This document shows, piece by piece, positions 20,697-28,581 of a stretch of 59,649 nt of DNA. The DNA is taken from assembly GCA_905480125.1 (NCBI GenBank), contig CAJQPE010000032.1, positions 1 through 59,649 on the forward strand, given 5' to 3'. The notes under the pieces were generated by a model. That model ran no database searches. It was given only the letters and a program-made list of their open reading frames with translations, and was not told the origin of the DNA. Each line of letters begins with the position of its first letter. Positions within the stretch are counted from its first letter, which is position 1. A program made the position numbers and the translations under genes. Source of the stretch: an uncultured Flavobacteriales bacterium (GTDB lineage Bacteria > Bacteroidota > Bacteroidia > Flavobacteriales_G > NORP312).

Positions 20697-23111
20697 TTAT
20701 CTCAGTTGCGCTCCAACTTCCTTTTCGAAAGCTTGCTGAATTTTATTCATCACTTTATCAATTTCCTTGTCACTCAATGTTTTATGCTCGTCTTGCAATG
20801 TGAAATTTAAAGCGTAAGACTTTTTGTTAGCATCTAATTTTTTGCCTTGATAAACATCAAATAACCCAACATTCTTAAGTAGTTTTCTTTCAGATTTTTT
20901 TGCAATAGTTGCAAGTTGATTGAATTGAACTTCTTTGTTTAGCAATAAAGAAAGGTCTCTGCGAACAGATGGGAATCTGGCGAGTGGTTTGTACACTACC
21001 TTGTTCATTTTTAATAAAGAAACTACATTGTCCCAATTAAAGCAAGCATAATACACTTCTTGATCAATATTCAACTTGCCAAGAATTTCAGGTTTTATGG
21101 AACCGAAGTCTACTACAGTTTTATTTATGATGGAATAGGAGAGGCCATAATGAAATTGAGTATTCTCAGTTTCTTTAGAAACTATTCCTGGTTTATCAAT
21201 TCCTAATTTCTCCAATATGCCATCAACAGCTTGTTTGATAGAAAAGAGACTAGAATTTTCTTTTCCAGAGTTCCAGCTTTCTGACGCATTTTTTCCAGTG
21301 ACAAATAAAACTAAGTTTTTTTCTTGGTCGTATTTATCTTCGTTTTTGAAATATATATTTCCGAATTCAAATAGTTTTAAATCGGCTCTTTTATGGTTGA
21401 TATTTCTAATAACATTCTCTAATCCTCCGAAAAGTAGTGTTTGTCGCATTACATCAAGCTCCGAACTCAAAGGATTTAACATAACTACTTTATTGTCGTT
21501 TTCGTGCCAATCACCTTTAGTTAAGGAGTTATTCATTATCTCGTTATAGCCATTGTTGGCCAGTAGGTTTGAAACTGTGTTGTGCACTTTCTCCAAATCA
21601 GGATCGGGAGCATAGCTCAATGATGAGGTTACATTTTTGGGCATTTCAATATTGTTGTAACCATAAATTCGGAGAACTTCTTCAATAGCGTCAACTTCAC
21701 GCTGAACGTCAACTCGGTATGGCGGAACAGATAGCCATAATGTGTCGTCCGACTCGTCTGTAATTTCAATATCTAAAGAAGTTAATATTGATTTAATTTT
21801 ATCAGAACCAATCTTTTTTCCGATTAACCTGTTGCAGTTCAATATTGAAAATTCGAATTTAAAATTTTCTATAACACTTGGATAAGTATCAGTTACATCT
21901 GAACTAATTGTTCCACCTGCAATTTTTTTAATGAGCAGAGCAGCTCGTTGCAGAGCTTCAACTGTAATATTCGGATCAATACCTCTTTCGAACCGAAAAG
22001 ATGCATCGGTATTTAATCCATGACGTTTGGCTGTTTTACGCACAGATACGGGATTGAAATAAGCGCTTTCTAAAAAGATATTTGTTGTTGAATTGGAAAC
22101 TCCAGATGCAAGCCCTCCAAAAACACCCGCGATACACATCGGCTCATCACTGTTGCAAATCATTAAGTCATTTTCGTGTAGTTCTTTTTCTTGGTTGTCT
22201 AGTGTTGTGAACTTAGTTTTATTAGCCAACGTTTGAACCACCACTTTCTTACTTGTTATTTTGTCTGCATCAAAAGCGTGAAGTGGTTGCCCTAATTCGT
22301 GTAATACAAAATTGGTAACATCTACAATGTTGTTTATAGGTTTTAATCCTATAGAATTTAACCTGTTTTGCAACCACTTTGGTGACTCATTAACAGCAAT
22401 ACCTGTTATTGTTACTCCTGCATAACGGGGGCAAGCTTCTTGATTCTTGATTTCAATATCGATAGACAATTTATCATTATCTTTTTGGAAAGAATTAGTC
22501 GCTGGAGCTTTCAATATCGGTTTTTCGCCTAAATTCACCAATACAGCGCGTAAATCTCTTGCGACACCATAATGAGACATCCCATCTGCGCGATTGGGAG
22601 TTAATCCAATTTCAAAAATTGTATCAGTTTCAACTGCGAAATATTTGCTGGCTTTAGTTCCAGCAATTGCAGAATTGTCTAAAACCATTATCCCGTCATG
22701 GCCAACACCAAGACCGATCTCATCTTCTCCACAAATCATCCCTTCGGATAGCTGACCTCTGATTTTGGCTTTTTTCATTTTAAAACCATCACCTTCAATG
22801 GGATGGATGGTGGCTCCAACGGGAGCCACAACCACTTTCTGACCAACATCTACATTTGGTGCCCCACATACAATATTTGCAGGTATACCAGAGCCAATGT
22901 CTACTGTTGTAAGATTTAAACGATCAGCATCTGGATGTTTTTCTTTAGTAAGAACTTCTCCAATTATAAGACCTTCTAATCCTCCTTTAACGGATTGAAA
23001 CATTTCTTCACCTTCTACCTCTAGGCCAGAATCGGTCAATAATTGCGAAACTTTTTTCGGTTCTAAATCGATGGGTAAATATTCCTTCAGCCAGTTGTAT
23101 GAAATCTTCAT
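20697..23111 (-). CDS. pheT: Phenylalanyl-tRNA synthetase beta subunit
   Basis: 804 residues, full length for PheT. Domains in order: tRNA-binding EMAP-like domain (IGEVLTKEKHPDADRLNL), B3/4 editing domain, B5 domain, catalytic-like core (RFERGIDPN, EEVLRIYGYNNI), and the anticodon-binding FDX-ACB domain at the end (FPSVRRDLSLLL). It forms the alpha2-beta2 enzyme with PheS, which is not in this window. It sits between ddl and metH on one strand and probably leads a pheT-metH transcript. Confidence 0.97.
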   Translation of the reverse strand: MKISYNWLKEYLPIDLEPKKVSQLLTDSGLEVEGEEMFQSVKGGLEGLIIGEVLTKEKHPDADRLNLTTVDIGSGIPANIVCGAPNVDVGQKVVVAPVGATIHPIEGDGFKMKKAKIRGQLSEGMICGEDEIGLGVGHDGIMVLDNSAIAGTKASKYFAVETDTIFEIGLTPNRADGMSHYGVARDLRAVLVNLGEKPILKAPATNSFQKDNDKLSIDIEIKNQEACPRYAGVTITGIAVNESPKWLQNRLNSIGLKPINNIVDVTNFVLHELGQPLHAFDADKITSKKVVVQTLANKTKFTTLDNQEKELHENDLMICNSDEPMCIAGVFGGLASGVSNSTTNIFLESAYFNPVSVRKTAKRHGLNTDASFRFERGIDPNITVEALQRAALLIKKIAGGTISSDVTDTYPSVIENFKFEFSILNCNRLIGKKIGSDKIKSILTSLDIEITDESDDTLWLSVPPYRVDVQREVDAIEEVLRIYGYNNIEMPKNVTSSLSYAPDPDLEKVHNTVSNLLANNGYNEIMNNSLTKGDWHENDNKVVMLNPLSSELDVMRQTLLFGGLENVIRNINHKRADLKLFEFGNIYFKNEDKYDQEKNLVLFVTGKNASESWNSGKENSSLFSIKQAVDGILEKLGIDKPGIVSKETENTQFHYGLSYSIINKTVVDFGSIKPEILGKLNIDQEVYYACFNWDNVVSLLKMNKVVYKPLARFPSVRRDLSLLLNKEVQFNQLATIAKKSERKLLKNVGLFDVYQGKKLDANKKSYALNFTLQDEHKTLSDKEIDKVMNKIQQAFEKEVGAQLR

Positions 23112-23135
23112 GTGCGCCTTCTTATCTTAAGGGGG

Positions 23136-23143
23136 CAAAAGTA
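23136..23143 (-). promoter_or_regulatory. -7 element upstream of pheT
   Basis: TACTTTTG on the minus strand is a full match to TAnnTTTG, 25 bp before the pheT ATG and within the 70 bp gap after ddl. I find no TTG at the matching upstream distance, so only the -7 element is supported. Confidence 0.4.
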
Positions 23144-23181
23144 TGAATATTAGGTATATTAACCTTGTTAAAGATTAGGTT

Positions 23182-24153
23182 CTAAAACATCGTTTCAATT
23201 GCATGCGAGAACATCTCCTTTATTGATATTCCTGCTTGTTCTGCCTGCTGCGGTAATAGACTGGCTGCTGTTAAGCCTGGAATTGTATTCACTTCAATAA
23301 CAAATAATTTTTTGTCAGAAACCATGTAATCGATACGAATCATGCCTTTGCACTTTAGTGTTTCGTATATAAATTCGGAAAGCTTAAGACATTTTTGGTA
23401 GGTTTTGTTATCAATTCTTGCAGGAGTAATTTCCTGTGTTTTGTGGTCGTTGTATTTCGCTTCAAAATCGAAGAACTCATTTTCGCAAACTATTTCAGTA
23501 ATCGCTAAAGCTTTTGGTTTATTGTTTTTGGAGAGAACACCGCAAGTAATTTCTGTTCCTTCTATAAATGTTTCTATAATTATTTCTGAATCTTCGTTAA
23601 AAGCTTTTTGAATAGCGCCTGATAAATGCTCTGGTGTATTTACTTTTGAAATACCAATACTAGATCCGCCATTATTAGGTTTAACAAAACAAGGTGTGCC
23701 AATTTTGTCAAGAATCGTTTCCGTATCAACAGGGTTATCCCGATAAGATAAAATTGATTTTGCGACATTAATATCATAAGTACTTAGTAAGCGATTGCAA
23801 ATAGCCTTGTTAAAAGTCAATGAAGAGGAGGTTGCCCCACAACTGCTATAGGGCATATCAATCATATCGAAATAGCCTTGTATTTTTCCATCTTCACCTG
23901 GAGTGCCATGGAGAATAATAAATACTCCGTCGAACGAGATTTTTTTACCATTTTGCTGAATAGAAAAATCGTTCTTGTCAATTGCATATTCAGTAGCTTT
24001 GTGTTCTACATACCATCTGTCTTTAAGGATTATTGCTTTATAGGGTTCGTATTTGTTTTTATCAATATGCTTCAATACGGTTTCAGCACTTTTTAGTGAA
24101 ATTTCGGCTTCGCCTGAAAACCCTCCTGTTACCACTGCAATGTTTTTTTTCAT
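23182..24153 (-). CDS. ddl: D-alanine--D-alanine ligase
   Basis: 323 residues of the ATP-grasp fold. Seen: N-terminal VVTGGFSGEAEISLKSA, a substrate loop in LHGTPGEDGKIQGYFD, PCFVKPNNGGSSIGISKV (ATP binding) and the C-terminal metal and dipeptide site IRIDYMVSD..LFVIEVNTIPG. It joins two D-alanines for the peptidoglycan pentapeptide in the cytoplasm. It is divergent from the PASTA-domain gene, so both cell-wall genes share an intergenic control region of 150 bp. Confidence 0.96.
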   Translation of the reverse strand: MKKNIAVVTGGFSGEAEISLKSAETVLKHIDKNKYEPYKAIILKDRWYVEHKATEYAIDKNDFSIQQNGKKISFDGVFIILHGTPGEDGKIQGYFDMIDMPYSSCGATSSSLTFNKAICNRLLSTYDINVAKSILSYRDNPVDTETILDKIGTPCFVKPNNGGSSIGISKVNTPEHLSGAIQKAFNEDSEIIIETFIEGTEITCGVLSKNNKPKALAITEIVCENEFFDFEAKYNDHKTQEITPARIDNKTYQKCLKLSEFIYETLKCKGMIRIDYMVSDKKLFVIEVNTIPGLTAASLLPQQAEQAGISIKEMFSHAIETMF

Positions 24154-24242
24154 GTGAGGTTTTATCTAATCTGTAAAGATACTTATATCAAGGGGAGGGT
24201 ATTGATAATGCCCAGACCAATTAATCAACATTTTGTCGTTAA

Positions 24243-24276
24243 TTGTAATCGATACATAATTTTTCTATTTACTTTG
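24243..24276 (+). promoter_or_regulatory. Possible promoter of the PASTA gene
   Basis: TTG (24243-24245), 23 bp, then TTACTTTG (24269-24276), one mismatch from TAnnTTTG, ending 27 bp before the ATG. The spacing is slightly long. Confidence 0.35.
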
Positions 24277-24303
24277 CGTTATTAGGGATTACAAAGGTCA
24301 AAC

Positions 24304-25137
24304 ATGATTGATTTTATCAAGTTTTTATTTAGTAAAAGGTTTATTGGTCACTTAATCATCGCAGGGTTAATTACAGGTAGCGGTTTATGGGGTGTTTTTA
24401 AGTATTTAGATTCTTATACGCTTCATGGTGAGTCGATTACCGTTCCTGACTTTAGTGGAAAAAAGCTAGCTGAAATAGAAGTATTTGCTTCAGGATACAA
24501 TTTAGGTTATAAAATCATCGACTCCGTTTATAAGCCAAACGTACCAAAAGGAACTGTAATAGAACAAAATCCAAAACCTGATTCTCAGGTAAAAAAAGAT
24601 CGAAAAATTTATTTAACTGTATCTAGAATATTACCTCCATTAATTGAACTACCGGAATTAAAAGATGTTACCTCTCGAATTGCATACGGAATTATAGAAT
24701 CAAAAGGTTTAAGGATTGGCGATGTTATTCCTGAGCCAAGTACCTGTACCGACTGTGTCATTCGTTTGGAGATTAAAGGTAAAGAAGTAATTGGAAAAAT
24801 AAAGGTGCCTAAAAATACTAAAGTAGATATTGTTGTTGGTATTGGAGAGTCTGATGTCATGGTTCCCATTCCCCCTTTATTAGGGTTAACAGAGGAAGTT
24901 GCCAAGTTGCTGATGAGAGAGAAAAGTCTTGCTTTTGGAGTAAATGAATGTGATTTATGCGCTACAGCTGAGGATTCCACAAACGCTAGAATTATTCGGC
25001 AATTTCCGGAATATTCTTCTACTGCAGCAATAAATTTAGGAGGAAGTATCGATGTTTGGAGAACAGCAGACTCTACTAAATGGTTGTCGATTATTATAGT
25101 TAATGATTCATTAGCAACGGATACAATTACCAAATAG
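24304..25137 (+). CDS. PASTA-domain membrane protein
   Basis: 277 residues. One membrane helix near the N-terminus (about 14-31) anchors a periplasmic part with three PASTA-type modules. The first is ITVPDFSGKKLAEIEVFA...NLGYKIIDSVYKPNVPKGTVIEQNPKPDSQVKKD, which I give as motif segments; the others start at IELPELKDV and VPIPPLLGLTEE. PASTA modules bind peptidoglycan stem peptides or muropeptides. There is no kinase or transpeptidase domain. The neighbourhood (ddl divergent, RluD-type gene downstream) is a recurring Bacteroidota arrangement. The stop is followed at once by the TTG start of the next gene. Confidence 0.88.
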   Translation: MIDFIKFLFSKRFIGHLIIAGLITGSGLWGVFKYLDSYTLHGESITVPDFSGKKLAEIEVFASGYNLGYKIIDSVYKPNVPKGTVIEQNPKPDSQVKKDRKIYLTVSRILPPLIELPELKDVTSRIAYGIIESKGLRIGDVIPEPSTCTDCVIRLEIKGKEVIGKIKVPKNTKVDIVVGIGESDVMVPIPPLLGLTEEVAKLLMREKSLAFGVNECDLCATAEDSTNARIIRQFPEYSSTAAINLGGSIDVWRTADSTKWLSIIIVNDSLATDTITK

Positions 25138-27345
25138 TTGAGGTATACAAGTTTAGTTATACTCGTTATTTTATGTTTGCCTGTTTTTGGACAAGAGGAG
25201 TTGCATTACTTGAGAACTAATTCGAGTACTCAAAAAGAAGTAAAGCCACTTCAAAAAAGATATGAAGGAATAGATATTACCTATCTTATAGATACACTAG
25301 AGCTTCCTTTTTTAGATGACTTTTCTTCTGTTAAGTTGCATAGATATGGAAATACTGGCAAATTAAGCTTTCTAGACACAACCTATGCAAAGTATAGATT
25401 AAATGGAGAAATTTTCGATACGATCTTGTTAAGCTTTGATACGACCTACTCTTTTTATTATAGTGTTATAACTGGTTCTATAGATACGTTGCCGAACGAG
25501 GTATTGACCATTGAGGAATTCAATGCAGATAGCACCAACTCTTGGATAATAGGTACTTATTGGGACAACAATAATTATTATTTTTCAAATGGAGTCATTA
25601 TTGATACGGTGCAATTGATTCAAGACACTGTTTTTGTTAATATAATTGAACCAGTTTATGTAGCTTACGATAGTACAGCCCTTTGGACGGATAACCATGT
25701 ATTTATTAATAATACATTTCATATTGGTGCGCCAACAATAGGTGTGGCAACATTTGATGGAATTGACTCATTGGGCCATGCGTATGATATGACACAAGAT
25801 GATAGTTATGGGATAGGGGACTATCTTACTTCGAAACCCATTAATTTGGAAGGTAAAACGGACGTTATACTTAGTTTTTATTATCAGCAGCAAGGATTGG
25901 GCAATCAACCCGAAGAAGAAGATTCTCTTGTATTAGAATTTTATATCCCAGATTCCGCAAGGTGGGTTCATGGCTGGACAGGTATTTCTGATTCTACAGC
26001 GATCGCGAATGGAACAGTTCCTGAGTTTCAATTTGTGTCATTGGGATTATCTGGAGATAGGCTGGCAAAGGGATTTAAATTTAGATTTAAGAATTATGGG
26101 ACCTTATCTGGGAGTCTAGATCAATGGAATATTGATTATGTCTATTTGAATGACAACAGAACTATGGGTGCAGAAATCAGTTCAGATTTGGGTTTTAAGA
26201 GTATAGATCTCGGCTTACTAAATATATATAGTTCTATGCCGTGGCAGCAATATTTACTTGCCCCTGCTGCTTATACAAAAGCCTCATTTGATTTTGAAGT
26301 TACAAATCGAAGTGCATTAGATTTATCAGGAGAAAACACGTATCAAGTTATTGACTTAAAAGATGGTGCTGAGATATTTAGCTCAACAGTATCCTTGGGA
26401 TTTTTTCCAAATTTTACCCCCCAAACGACTAAAGCGGTAAACTTTGCGGTTAATTCGAGTCCTTATAGTTTTACTTTTCCAAGTGATAATGATAATAATA
26501 GAGAATTTGAAATAGTTTATGCAACTCACTCAAATACCATATCTGGGCAAGAGCAAAATTTTGATAACGATACCATTCGTCATAAACAAATTTTCAGTTC
26601 ATATTACTCTTATGATGATGGTTCGCCTGAAAGAGCCTACACAATAATAGGAGCAGGTTCTCAATTGGCTTATGGCTTTGAATTAGAAGAACTAGATACT
26701 ATTCAATCTATACTCATTCATTTTCCGGAAATGTTTGCCTTATCAGACAATACAATTAAAGTTATGATTTGGGATGAAGCTAACGGTAAACCGAATGATA
26801 CACTTTATGTTGGTTATCCCAGGGATACAATATATGTGGGAGATACTTTGCCAGTGCGGTTTATGCGTTTTTACATTGATAGAGAAACGATTGTTCCTGC
26901 CGGTAGATTCTTTATAGGGTATGAGCAAAGCTTGAATGATAAACTATACGTAGGGTTTGATATGAATTTGGAGTCTCAATCCAATTTATTTTATAATGTA
27001 GATGGCAACTGGGAGCCGACTACGTTTGCGGGAAGTTTAATGATGCGCCCAGATTTTGGTAAAGTGGATTTAGATCGGATATATTCTACATCTATTGAAG
27101 AAGAAAATGAATCGTCAATGGTGAATATTTATCCTAACCCTGCTAGTTATTCTGTAACTATTCGAGGTGCCGAAAACGCTACTGTTCAGTTGCTAAGTGT
27201 TGCCGGGCAAATTGTTTATACTGAGAATAATTTAAGTTACGAATCCACTATCGATGTTTCGCGATTTGAGAGAGGGATTTATTTCTTACGATTAACAATA
27301 GACGATAAAGGTACAGAAGACTTCAAATTGATTATTGCTAGATAA
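25138..27345 (+). CDS. Large secreted T9SS type A protein
   Basis: 735 residues starting at a TTG that follows the PASTA stop directly. The start is forced by the signal peptide (SLVILVILCLPVFGQ) and there is no nearby in-frame ATG. The mature part is beta-rich with many Asp and Thr, without a recognised catalytic motif. It includes MAM/jelly-roll-like strands (DVILSFYYQQQGLGNQ, WNIDYVYLND). The end is a full sorting domain (VNIYPNPASYSVTIRG ... FERGIYFLRLTI ... FKLIIAR). It is exported by the T9SS and probably anchored to the cell surface. It overlaps the next gene by 1 bp, placing it inside the PASTA-RluD operon. Confidence 0.82.
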   Translation: MRYTSLVILVILCLPVFGQEELHYLRTNSSTQKEVKPLQKRYEGIDITYLIDTLELPFLDDFSSVKLHRYGNTGKLSFLDTTYAKYRLNGEIFDTILLSFDTTYSFYYSVITGSIDTLPNEVLTIEEFNADSTNSWIIGTYWDNNNYYFSNGVIIDTVQLIQDTVFVNIIEPVYVAYDSTALWTDNHVFINNTFHIGAPTIGVATFDGIDSLGHAYDMTQDDSYGIGDYLTSKPINLEGKTDVILSFYYQQQGLGNQPEEEDSLVLEFYIPDSARWVHGWTGISDSTAIANGTVPEFQFVSLGLSGDRLAKGFKFRFKNYGTLSGSLDQWNIDYVYLNDNRTMGAEISSDLGFKSIDLGLLNIYSSMPWQQYLLAPAAYTKASFDFEVTNRSALDLSGENTYQVIDLKDGAEIFSSTVSLGFFPNFTPQTTKAVNFAVNSSPYSFTFPSDNDNNREFEIVYATHSNTISGQEQNFDNDTIRHKQIFSSYYSYDDGSPERAYTIIGAGSQLAYGFELEELDTIQSILIHFPEMFALSDNTIKVMIWDEANGKPNDTLYVGYPRDTIYVGDTLPVRFMRFYIDRETIVPAGRFFIGYEQSLNDKLYVGFDMNLESQSNLFYNVDGNWEPTTFAGSLMMRPDFGKVDLDRIYSTSIEEENESSMVNIYPNPASYSVTIRGAENATVQLLSVAGQIVYTENNLSYESTIDVSRFERGIYFLRLTIDDKGTEDFKLIIAR

Positions 27346-28376
27346 TGAGTGAAGAATTGGACGATTTTGACGAAGTAGGTCAAGAGCTTGAGATAATCAA
27401 CCTAAAAGGAGATCCAAATCAGAAATTATTGCGCCTTGATAAATTTTTGATTGATCGTATTCCAAATACTACCAGAAGCAAAATTCAGGCCGGAATTAAA
27501 GATGGTTTTGTTTCTGTAAATGGAGAGGTTGTTAAGGCAAATTATAAGGTTAGACCTGATGATGAAATTGAATTAAAGATGCCTCCAAAGCGTGTTATCG
27601 AAATTAATGCAGAGGACATTCCAATTGATGTTGTCTTCGAGGATGACCAAATGCTCATCGTGAATAAAGAAGCCGGTATGGTGGTACATCCTGGGCACGG
27701 TAACTACACCGGTACATTGGTAAATGCATTAATGTTTCACTTTAAGAATCTACCGCAGCGGGGTAGTTTTAATGACCGACCAGGTATTGTGCATCGCTTA
27801 GATAAGCTGACAACTGGTATTATGGTTGTTGCTAAAACGGAGGAATCAATTACGCATTTATCAAAACAATTCTCTAGCAGAACATCGGATAGAAGATATT
27901 GGGCATTGGTTTGGGGTGATATTGAGGTAAATGATGGCAGAATTGAAGGGCATATAGGTAGAAGTTTGAAAAATCGGAAGGTGATGCAAGTTTTTCCAGA
28001 AGGGGATTTTGGTAAAGAGGCGGCTACAAATTTTAAAGTTATAAAACGGTATGGCTACGTAACACTAGTAGAGTGCAAACTAGAAACGGGCAGAACACAT
28101 CAAATTAGGGCACATTTTAAATTTATTGGCCACCCACTTTTTAATGACGAATCATACGGTGGGGATAAAATTTTGAAAGGAACAACTTTTACTAAATATA
28201 AACAGTTCGTTCACAACACATTTAAAGAAATTCCAGGGCAAGCACTTCATGCGAAAACACTTGTAGTTGACCACCCTATAACAAATGAACGATTAGAGTT
28301 TGATTCGGAATTACCGCAAGGTTTTCAAAATGTATTAGACCGTTGGGATAACTACTTGAACAATAGGAAGGATTAG
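27345..28376 (+). CDS. rluD: RluA-family pseudouridine synthase (RluD type)
   Basis: 343 residues. An N-terminal S4 RNA-binding domain (LRLDKFLIDRIPNTTRSKIQAGIKDG) precedes the catalytic domain with the hallmark HRLDKLTTG, whose Asp is the nucleophile. The C-terminal motif is ETGRTHQIRAHF. It modifies uridines in 23S rRNA; RluD-type assignment rests on the S4 fusion and the length. Start ATG overlaps the previous TAA by one base. Confidence 0.9.
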   Translation: MSEELDDFDEVGQELEIINLKGDPNQKLLRLDKFLIDRIPNTTRSKIQAGIKDGFVSVNGEVVKANYKVRPDDEIELKMPPKRVIEINAEDIPIDVVFEDDQMLIVNKEAGMVVHPGHGNYTGTLVNALMFHFKNLPQRGSFNDRPGIVHRLDKLTTGIMVVAKTEESITHLSKQFSSRTSDRRYWALVWGDIEVNDGRIEGHIGRSLKNRKVMQVFPEGDFGKEAATNFKVIKRYGYVTLVECKLETGRTHQIRAHFKFIGHPLFNDESYGGDKILKGTTFTKYKQFVHNTFKEIPGQALHAKTLVVDHPITNERLEFDSELPQGFQNVLDRWDNYLNNRKD

Positions 28377-28581
28377 TAACGCTTCCTGGCAATAGTTGAA
28401 CCTTACTAAGGTTAAACAACGATGAAGAAGATTAATTTACATGTTTTTGTAAACAGTTACTTTTGGTCAATTTTAATTGATTCCTGACACAAATTTTAAA
28501 CAAGGATTGGATAAATTCATGTCATTTCCTTTATGACAATCTTGTGACAAACTAAAACTTAGCAAGATTCACTTTTGCATA
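28377..28581. promoter_or_regulatory. Leader region of the TonB receptor gene with dyads
   Basis: 205 bp between rluD and the receptor. It holds two perfect dyads: AACCTTA/TAAGGTT (28399-28413, 1-base centre, inside an outer GTTG/CAAC pair) and TTTACA/TGTAAA (28436-28453). It also has CACTTTTG at 28570-28577, one mismatch from the -7 consensus and only 4 bp before the start codon. The first dyad may help end the rluD transcript. Confidence 0.35.
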
